A DNA stretch of 64,000 nucleotides from Halopseudomonas laoshanensis (lineage in GTDB: Bacteria; Pseudomonadota; Gammaproteobacteria; Pseudomonadales; Pseudomonadaceae). Of this stretch, positions 58,530 to 64,000 are shown piece after piece; positions within the stretch are counted from its first letter, which is position 1; the number at the start of each line of letters is the position of its first letter. The notes under the pieces were generated by a model. That model ran no database searches, was not told where the DNA came from, and saw only the letters and a list, made by a program, of their open reading frames with translations. The stretch lies in the NCBI RefSeq assembly GCF_008365385.1, contig NZ_QOVF01000005.1:62001-126000 (forward strand), in the 5' to 3' direction. A program made the position numbers and the translations under genes.

Positions 58530-59348
58530 TCAGCCTTCGGGGCTGATCCTTCGCTGCATCTGCTGGTACCAGCGGTAGCCGACCCAGCATGAAGCGACCA
58601 GATAAGGAAAGGCGCCCAGTACCCACATGATCAATCCGGCCAGTTGCTGGTCCTCCAGCGGCCGATCTGCTCCGTAAAGCGACGATTGTGCGAACGTCAG
58701 CATCGCCCCCAAAAACCCCGTATGCATCAAGGTAAACAGCAGCGCGAACAGTGCCCAGTGCACATTGCGCGAGGCGCTCTTCAGCACTGCCCACCAGAAC
58801 AACCCCGCCGTTACCAGAAAGAAGGCGTGTTCGATCACATGCCACCAGGGATTATCCAGCGCCAGTACGTAAAAATAAGGGGTATGCCAGAACCAGATGA
58901 CCATGCCATGCACATAGGCGGTGAGCATCGGATGCCGAGTAAAGCGCAGCATCGGCTCCCAGACTAGCGCGCCCGCACGTCCACCCCCGGCAGATATCTG
59001 CGGCAGCGGTCGCGACAGCACAAACAGCGGCGCGATGACCACCATGAACAACATGTGCTGGACCATGTGCCAGGCCGTGCTGGTTTCCGCCCATTCATCC
59101 AACGGACCCAGCACAGCATAAAAGCTCAGAATCATGGTGGTGTGAAACGCGGCGGATTGCCAAATTGCCGGGCGCACGCGCCAGGCACCAACCAGATAGA
59201 GCAACCAGAATCCGGCCATGACCAGCGCGCTCAACAGTCCCGCGAGCTGTTCCTGACCGCCGCCTTCAAGGGGGCTATGCGCCCATGTGGACGATACAGG
59301 CACCCATACCCCCGCGAGCACGCCTAATGCCACACGTTTTAAATGCAT
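58530..59348 (-). CDS. ctaG: Cytochrome c oxidase assembly factor CtaG (caa3 type)
   Basis: A 272-residue polytopic membrane protein of the CtaG_Bacillus-type family, which aids assembly of caa3-like cytochrome c oxidase. About seven helices are predicted, and the conserved histidine-rich segments WHMVQHMLFMVVIAPLFVL, AYVHGMVIWFWHTPYFYVLAL and WHVIEHAFFLVTAGLFWW are present. It is the last gene of the coxB-coxA/C cluster, and its ATG lies 10 bases before the stop of the preceding small membrane gene. It converges with the papain-like gene. Confidence 0.93.
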   Translation of the reverse strand: MHLKRVALGVLAGVWVPVSSTWAHSPLEGGGQEQLAGLLSALVMAGFWLLYLVGAWRVRPAIWQSAAFHTTMILSFYAVLGPLDEWAETSTAWHMVQHMLFMVVIAPLFVLSRPLPQISAGGGRAGALVWEPMLRFTRHPMLTAYVHGMVIWFWHTPYFYVLALDNPWWHVIEHAFFLVTAGLFWWAVLKSASRNVHWALFALLFTLMHTGFLGAMLTFAQSSLYGADRPLEDQQLAGLIMWVLGAFPYLVASCWVGYRWYQQMQRRISPEG

Positions 59349-59692
59349 GGGGGTAAAATCGCGCCGGGAAGCGCAAGCCCAACTGCCGCCAGCGCCGAGA
59401 TCAGATAGACAGCGGCGGCAATCCGCGCGACAAACCGCCCGGTAGCGGCGCCTTCATCGGTATCCGGCGCAGCCCCCCAGCAGCGCCTGGCAGACCAGAG
59501 CAGAAAACTGCTGACCAGCGCTGCGAGCAGCAACATGGAAGCGTTAACCCAGGTCAAGGCACCGCGCTCCTCATCAGGCGGCGCGAACTCGCAGGCCAGC
59601 GACAAGCCGCCGTACAGCGCAACGAACCACAGGCTCCAGATCACCAGTCCAAGAAATAGATGCAGTGGGTGCAGCGGTGACCACGGCGACAT
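59339..59692 (-). CDS. Small three-helix membrane protein in the oxidase operon
   Basis: A 117-residue protein with about three membrane helices (LHLFLGLVIWSLWFVALYGGLSLAC, ASMLLLAALVSSFLLW and AAVYLISALAAVGLALPGAIL). I do not recognise the family. It overlaps the fused oxidase subunit gene at its start (TGATG) and ctaG at its end by 10 bases, so it is cotranslated with them and likely acts in oxidase assembly or as a small subunit, which is inference from position. Confidence 0.75.
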   Translation of the reverse strand: MSPWSPLHPLHLFLGLVIWSLWFVALYGGLSLACEFAPPDEERGALTWVNASMLLLAALVSSFLLWSARRCWGAAPDTDEGAATGRFVARIAAAVYLISALAAVGLALPGAILPPCI

Positions 59693-62208
59693 CAGACACC
59701 TCCCCAGGCCATCGGCAACAGCACAAAGGCGGCAAAGCTCATCCAGAACACACCCAGCGTATACATCCAGAATGGCTGCACCACCACCGGCTCGTAAGGC
59801 AGGCGCAGGGCCACGTAACCTATGCGCACGCGTACCGCTTGCAGCACGGTGAAGATAGTCGCCAGGCCGCCATGAAACAGCAGGTAATAGAGCATTACGG
59901 TCAGCACTGCGTCATGCGCCAGCTCACCCGGCGTCAAGGGCGCGGTGACCAGTACCCAGACCAGGCTGAGAAAATGCAACAGACCCAATCCGGCGGCCAG
60001 CCACAGCAGGTTCTGCAACCGCGCATCGGTACCCTGACGCAACTGACTTACTGCCCGGCGAAACACCAATACAGCCAGGCTCAGCAACACACCGCTGGCA
60101 ATCAAAGGCAACAGGGCAATGGGGCCCTCTTCCGGTGCCGCCCATTGCGGCGCTGCGGTCCATAGATAAAACCAGCCGAACAGCAGCGACACGTACAAGG
60201 TGCCGTTGGCCATCAGACTGATGACCATGCCCCACAGGCCCGGTCCATCGAAGGTTCTTGAATGCAGCGGCGGATCTACCGGATCGTCATCACGCCAAGG
60301 CGAAGCGACTGGATGAGCGCCGTTGTGCCAACTCCAGCGTAGTGCAAAGAACAGCACGCCGAAGCATGCCGCCAGCGCCAGCGGATAGGCTTTGACCAAC
60401 AGACTGATACACACCACGGCGATCACCGCGGCGGTCTGCATCGGCAACCAGGAATTGGTGGGTAGATGCACAATCTCGCGTACCTTGCCGGTAATCGCAT
60501 CCGAGCCAAAAATGTCCCGACGCTGATTCAGCACCTCCGGCAACCCGTGCTTACCTGCCGCAATGGTATCGGGCAGATCAGGCTGATCCCACATGGGATG
60601 TCGCGTCGTGATGTCCGGCAGGCTGGCAAAGTTGTACGCACTGACCGGCATCGGTGTGGCCCATTCCAGCGTATCGGCGTTCCACGGATTGCGCTCGGCC
60701 TTGCGGCCGAAACGGAAATGCAGCGCGATATCGAGGATCACCACCGCCACGCCGATGGCCATGACAAAACCGCCCACCGATGACAGCAGATTCAGCCAGC
60801 CCCAACCCATTTCCGCATCATAGGTATATACCCGGCGCGGCATACCCAGCAGACCCGTCAGGTGCATCAGCAGGAAGGTCATGTTGAAGCCGCCAAAAAA
60901 CAGCCAGAAGCCCCAGCGCCCCAAGGTGTCCGAAGGCATGCGCCCGGAAATATGCGGCAGCCAGTAATAAAAGCCCGCCACCAATGGAAACAGCATCCCG
61001 CCGACCAGCACGTAATGCATATGTGCGACGACGAAGTGGGTGTCATGCACCTGCCAATTGAACGGTACCAGCGCCAGCATCACCCCGGTCAGACCGCCAC
61101 AGACAAATACGATCAGAAACCCCAGAATCCACAGCATGGGCAAACGGAACAGCACCTTGCCGCTCCATAATGTCGCCAGCCAGGAAAATATCTGAATCGC
61201 CGTGGGTATCGCCACCAGCATGCTGGCTACCGAAAAGAACGCCAGCGCCAGTTGCGGAATGCCCACAGTGAACATGTGATGCACCCACAGGCCGAAGCTG
61301 ATGAACCCCATGACGATGATCGCCAGCACAATCCAGCGATACCCCACCAGTGGACGCTGAGCGAACACCGGAATCAGCGTGGAGACGATCCCAGCCGCCG
61401 GCAGAAAAATGATGTACACCTCAGGGTGACCGAACAGCCAGAACAGATGCTGCCACAACAGCGGATCGCCGCCACCGGCTACCTCGAAGAATACCCAGCC
61501 CGCGGCGCGCTCCAGTTCCAGCAGGATGCTGCCGAGAATCAACGGCGGAAAGCCGAAAATGATCATCAGCGCCATCGCCAGGATGTACCAGCAGAAGATC
61601 GGCATCTTATTCAGCGCCATGCCGTTGGCCCGGGTACGCAGTATCGAGACCACCAGCTCGACACCGGCGGAGATAGCCGAAATCTCGACGAAGGTGATGC
61701 CCAATAGCCAGAAGTCGGACCCGGGACCCGGGGAGTAGGTTGAACTGCTGAGCGGCGTGTACATGAACCAGCCCGCATCCGGCGCAATCTGCAGCACCAG
61801 GCTGGACATGATGATCAGGCCGCCGAACAGATAACAGTAATAGCCAAGCGCACTAAGCCGCGGAAACACCAGATCACGGGTACCGATCATCTTCGGGATC
61901 AGATACATGGCCGCGCCTTCCAGCACCGGGATCGCGAACAGAAACATCATCACCGTGCCATGCATGGTGAATATCTGGTTGTACAGATCAGGCCCGATGA
62001 TGTCCTGTTCCGGCAGCGCCAGCTGGGTGCGGACCAGCATCGCCAGCACGCCGCCGACCAGGAAAAAAGCCAGGCCGGTAATCAGAAAACGCAGGCCTAC
62101 GGTTGTATGATTGACCGCCGAAGCCGACCGCCAGCCGGGTTCGTTGCCCCATACGCGCTCAAGCTCCTCGTGGCGCGCTTGATCGGGTTGGTTTCTATGT
62201 TCAGTCAT
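59692..62208 (-). CDS. coxN: Cytochrome c oxidase fused subunits I and III
   Basis: An 838-residue protein with subunit I (about residues 1 to 560) fused to subunit III. Subunit I has the CuB and cross-link region GHPEVYIIFLPAAGIVSTL with its Glu, the CuB histidine pair in WVHHMFTVG and the haem ligands in DTHFVVAHMHYVL. Subunit III helices follow from about residue 600, with SRTFDGPGLWGMVISLMANGTLYVSLLFGWFYLW. The fusion resembles CoxN of the alternative oxidase group. It follows coxB with an 8-base overlap and is followed by the 117-residue gene. Confidence 0.93.
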   Translation of the reverse strand: MTEHRNQPDQARHEELERVWGNEPGWRSASAVNHTTVGLRFLITGLAFFLVGGVLAMLVRTQLALPEQDIIGPDLYNQIFTMHGTVMMFLFAIPVLEGAAMYLIPKMIGTRDLVFPRLSALGYYCYLFGGLIIMSSLVLQIAPDAGWFMYTPLSSSTYSPGPGSDFWLLGITFVEISAISAGVELVVSILRTRANGMALNKMPIFCWYILAMALMIIFGFPPLILGSILLELERAAGWVFFEVAGGGDPLLWQHLFWLFGHPEVYIIFLPAAGIVSTLIPVFAQRPLVGYRWIVLAIIVMGFISFGLWVHHMFTVGIPQLALAFFSVASMLVAIPTAIQIFSWLATLWSGKVLFRLPMLWILGFLIVFVCGGLTGVMLALVPFNWQVHDTHFVVAHMHYVLVGGMLFPLVAGFYYWLPHISGRMPSDTLGRWGFWLFFGGFNMTFLLMHLTGLLGMPRRVYTYDAEMGWGWLNLLSSVGGFVMAIGVAVVILDIALHFRFGRKAERNPWNADTLEWATPMPVSAYNFASLPDITTRHPMWDQPDLPDTIAAGKHGLPEVLNQRRDIFGSDAITGKVREIVHLPTNSWLPMQTAAVIAVVCISLLVKAYPLALAACFGVLFFALRWSWHNGAHPVASPWRDDDPVDPPLHSRTFDGPGLWGMVISLMANGTLYVSLLFGWFYLWTAAPQWAAPEEGPIALLPLIASGVLLSLAVLVFRRAVSQLRQGTDARLQNLLWLAAGLGLLHFLSLVWVLVTAPLTPGELAHDAVLTVMLYYLLFHGGLATIFTVLQAVRVRIGYVALRLPYEPVVVQPFWMYTLGVFWMSFAAFVLLPMAWGGV

Positions 62209-62905
62209 CGGCTTGCATCTCCGTCAGCCATGCCTGGTAACCATCCGGTTCGTGGGCCTCTACGGTAAATTGCATGTGCGCGTGACCGCGGCCGCAAAAT
62301 TCACTGCAACTGCCGTGATAAACACCGGGGTGATCTGCTTCCAAGCGCAGAATATTGGTTCTGCCCGGAAACATATCCATCTTGCCACCCAGTCGCGGCA
62401 CCCAGAACGCGTGGATAACATCGTTGCTGGTCAGGCGCAGATCCACCGGCACGCCGGCAGGAATGTGCAACTGGTCCTTCAGCACAATGCCGGTATCCGG
62501 ATAGCTGACTTCCCACCACCATTGGTGGGCAGTGACATCAATGCGCACTACCTCGCCGTCGTCCGGTGGCAATGGCAGCATTCGCTGACCCAGTGGGATA
62601 CCCACCGCCAGGATCACGACAATACTCAGAATGGGTAGAATCAACCCGCCGCCGATCACCCAGCGATTTTGCTCGCGCTGCGCCTCCCGGTCGCTGACTT
62701 CGCCAGGATCACGGCGCATGGCATGCAGCCACAGCACTATCACTGCCACCAACACCAGGGTAAAGAACCCGAACATCCCCCACCACATCCACGCGCCCGC
62801 CTGAGCACTAGGGCCTCCTGGCTGCAACGAGGACATCGGACCGCTACAACCGCCGAGCAGCAAGGACGTGCCAAGCAGCGCTGCGGCTGCTAATCTTTCG
62901 CTCAC
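62201..62905 (-). CDS. coxM: Cytochrome c oxidase subunit II lipoprotein
   Basis: A 234-residue subunit II with a lipoprotein signal (LAAAALLGTSLLLGGC, Cys20) and two helices before the CuA domain. The CuA ligands are in HAFWVPRLGGKMDM and GSCSEFCGRGHAHMQF (two Cys, His and Met). No fused haem c domain is present, so electrons must come from a separate cytochrome c. The open frame continues upstream to 63562, but that part is antisense to a good gene and not subunit-like; the GTG at 62905 starts the signal peptide. The gene overlaps the fused oxidase gene by 8 bases. Confidence 0.92.
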   Translation of the reverse strand: MSERLAAAALLGTSLLLGGCSGPMSSLQPGGPSAQAGAWMWWGMFGFFTLVLVAVIVLWLHAMRRDPGEVSDREAQREQNRWVIGGGLILPILSIVVILAVGIPLGQRMLPLPPDDGEVVRIDVTAHQWWWEVSYPDTGIVLKDQLHIPAGVPVDLRLTSNDVIHAFWVPRLGGKMDMFPGRTNILRLEADHPGVYHGSCSEFCGRGHAHMQFTVEAHEPDGYQAWLTEMQADD

Positions 62906-62956
62906 ACCACGACTTGCCCGACGGGCAGGCGCACGGGCATAACGTCGAGGATCAAG

Positions 62957-63463
62957 ATGGCTTCCGCTTCCATTATCAGCAAAATGTCGATTCACGGGCA
63001 TCCGATACATCCGATGGTCATTCACTTTCCGGTGGCTGCCCTGCTGGGTCTGATCGGGACTGACATCGCCTATCTGCTGAGTGGCGATTTTTTCTGGGCC
63101 AGAGCCGGACTGTGGCTGGCGGGCGTGGGCGTCGTGGGCGGATGGATATCCGGCACCATCGGTTTGCTCGACCTGATTATTGTTGAACAGATACGTCGCC
63201 TCATCACGGCCTGGTGCCATGCCATTCTGGCGGTCATGCTGCTGTCTGTCGCCACGCTCAACTGGCTCAGCCGGTTGGGCAGCCCGGATGCACTGATCAT
63301 GCCTTGGGGCCTGTATATGTCGCTGCTGGGCGGCTTGTTGATCGCCCTTGCCAGCTTTCTCGGCGGACAACTGGTTTACGACCATGCGGTGGGCGTCGCG
63401 CCGGAGAAAACCGCAAAGCGGGTGGCGCGCAACATGAAAATCCAACAGTACGATGAGCCCTGA
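62957..63463 (+). CDS. DUF2231 membrane protein
   Basis: A 168-residue membrane protein of the DUF2231 family with about four helices. The N-terminal motif IHGHPIHPMVIHFPVAALLG carries several histidines that are a family hallmark and may bind a metal or haem. It is divergent from coxB with only 51 bases between starts, so the promoters must overlap, and it converges on the CopD-like gene. A role in respiratory electron transport is plausible only from context. Confidence 0.88.
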   Translation: MASASIISKMSIHGHPIHPMVIHFPVAALLGLIGTDIAYLLSGDFFWARAGLWLAGVGVVGGWISGTIGLLDLIIVEQIRRLITAWCHAILAVMLLSVATLNWLSRLGSPDALIMPWGLYMSLLGGLLIALASFLGGQLVYDHAVGVAPEKTAKRVARNMKIQQYDEP

Positions 63464-63468
63464 GACAT

Positions 63469-63933
63469 TCATGGCCAAACCTCCAACACAGGTTTGGCCA
63501 GTACCAGCCAGATAATTCCCGCCATCAGCGCGCAGGCCGTCAGCCCCAGCACCAGACACCACACCCGCAACGGCTTGCCGTTATTGGCTTCCAGGCGCAG
63601 CACCAGCATACCGAGCAAGGTATGAACGAACACCAGACCCACCACCAGTGTCAGCTTGGCAATCAGCCAGACCGTTACCGTATGGTTCACCAGAAAAACC
63701 AGACTGCCTGCCAGAATTGCCAACAACGCGGCAGGCGTAGCTACGCGTGTGAATACAAAGCGTGCAATGGAATCGAACGGGTCCGGTGGCTCCTTGATCG
63801 CGGAACCCTCGATGGCCGGATTGTTGATCTCGGAATTATCCCGAGAGGCACCCGCAATCAGCGCCGGCAGATAAAGCAGACACGCACCCCAGAACAACAA
63901 GGCAGCTATGTGTAAAACCAGTAACCAGAGCAT
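63469..63933 (-). CDS. CopD-like/HemJ-like membrane protein
   Basis: A 154-residue protein with about four helices. The first helix contains MLWLLVLHIAALLFWGACLLYLP, where the His near residue 8 is typical of CopD/HemJ-type proteins, and a later FVHTLLGMLVLRLEANN has a second His. It could take part in copper or haem handling for the neighbouring oxidase. The loop between helices 1 and 2 (EINNPAIEGSAIKEPPDPFDS) is rather acidic. An AAGGAGTT-like ribosome site precedes the ATG. Confidence 0.8.
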   Translation of the reverse strand: MLWLLVLHIAALLFWGACLLYLPALIAGASRDNSEINNPAIEGSAIKEPPDPFDSIARFVFTRVATPAALLAILAGSLVFLVNHTVTVWLIAKLTLVVGLVFVHTLLGMLVLRLEANNGKPLRVWCLVLGLTACALMAGIIWLVLAKPVLEVWP

Positions 63934-64000
63934 CGCGTCGGCAACTCCTTGTATGCATGGTCGAAGACGGGCGAGCCAGGACTACAGAAATTTAATGATC

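Noticed and set aside
62906-63562. Long upstream extension of the subunit II frame (to a start at 63562)
   Set aside because: It is antisense to the DUF2231 gene, lacks a subunit II signature, and the lipoprotein signal peptide clearly begins at the GTG at 62905.

Overview
This window looks like chromosomal DNA of a Pseudomonas-lineage gammaproteobacterium, perhaps the marine or halophilic Halopseudomonas branch. That is inferred from gene content and order (ygfX-sdhE beside ygfZ, prfB-lysS, arcDABC, opgGH, ohrR-ohr) and from protein resemblance recalled from memory, not from a database search. Genes are densely packed, mostly on the minus strand. I see no rRNA, tRNA, CRISPR array, integrase, transposase or prophage gene.

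Layout. 1-5.7 kb: housekeeping genes (ygfX end, sdhE, ygfZ, an HDOD protein, an enoyl-CoA hydratase, ung, a small membrane protein) and a DUF1704/QEGLA protein with a zinc-peptidase motif. 5.7-6.2 kb: a gene-free stretch with a 27-bp tandem repeat and two large composite palindromes sharing one core in opposite orientation. 6.2-9.4 kb: lysS, prfB with its programmed frameshift, and a membrane protein. 9.4-22 kb: an apparent low-oxygen energy block. It holds a divergent phosphoketolase behind a well-placed Anr/FNR box, a GGDEF-EAL protein with a probable globin sensor domain, a cation P-type ATPase and arcDABC with a YfcC-type ArcD. The phosphoketolase (if acetyl-phosphate forming) and the arginine deiminase pathway would both support substrate-level ATP formation.

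22-31.5 kb: GMC oxidoreductase, recJ, yaeQ, mgtC-like gene, large catalase katE, two small stress-type proteins, a CoA-transferase and a 24-residue membrane micropeptide. 31.6-39.3 kb: a six-gene same-strand catabolic cluster (aldehyde dehydrogenase, tartrate/isopropylmalate-type dehydrogenase, class III aminotransferase, 2-hydroxyacid dehydrogenase, amidase, class I aminotransferase) whose substrate I cannot name. 39.5-49.6 kb: two tiny overlapping basic proteins, a YebC/YeeN protein, and assorted envelope, transport and regulatory genes.

49.6-64 kb: osmoregulated periplasmic glucan genes (opgG, a small ORF, a short opgH), ohrR-ohr with shared candidate operators, a two-gene ATP-grasp plus papain-like-fold unit, and a cytochrome c oxidase operon (subunit II, fused subunits I+III, a small membrane protein, CtaG) flanked by DUF2231 and CopD-like membrane proteins.

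The strongest candidates for something undescribed are the ATP-grasp/papain-like pair (55.2-58.5 kb), the composite palindromes with compensatory base changes (5.8-6.1 kb), the divergent phosphoketolase with its Anr promoter, and the globin-coupled GGDEF-EAL protein in the same low-oxygen block.
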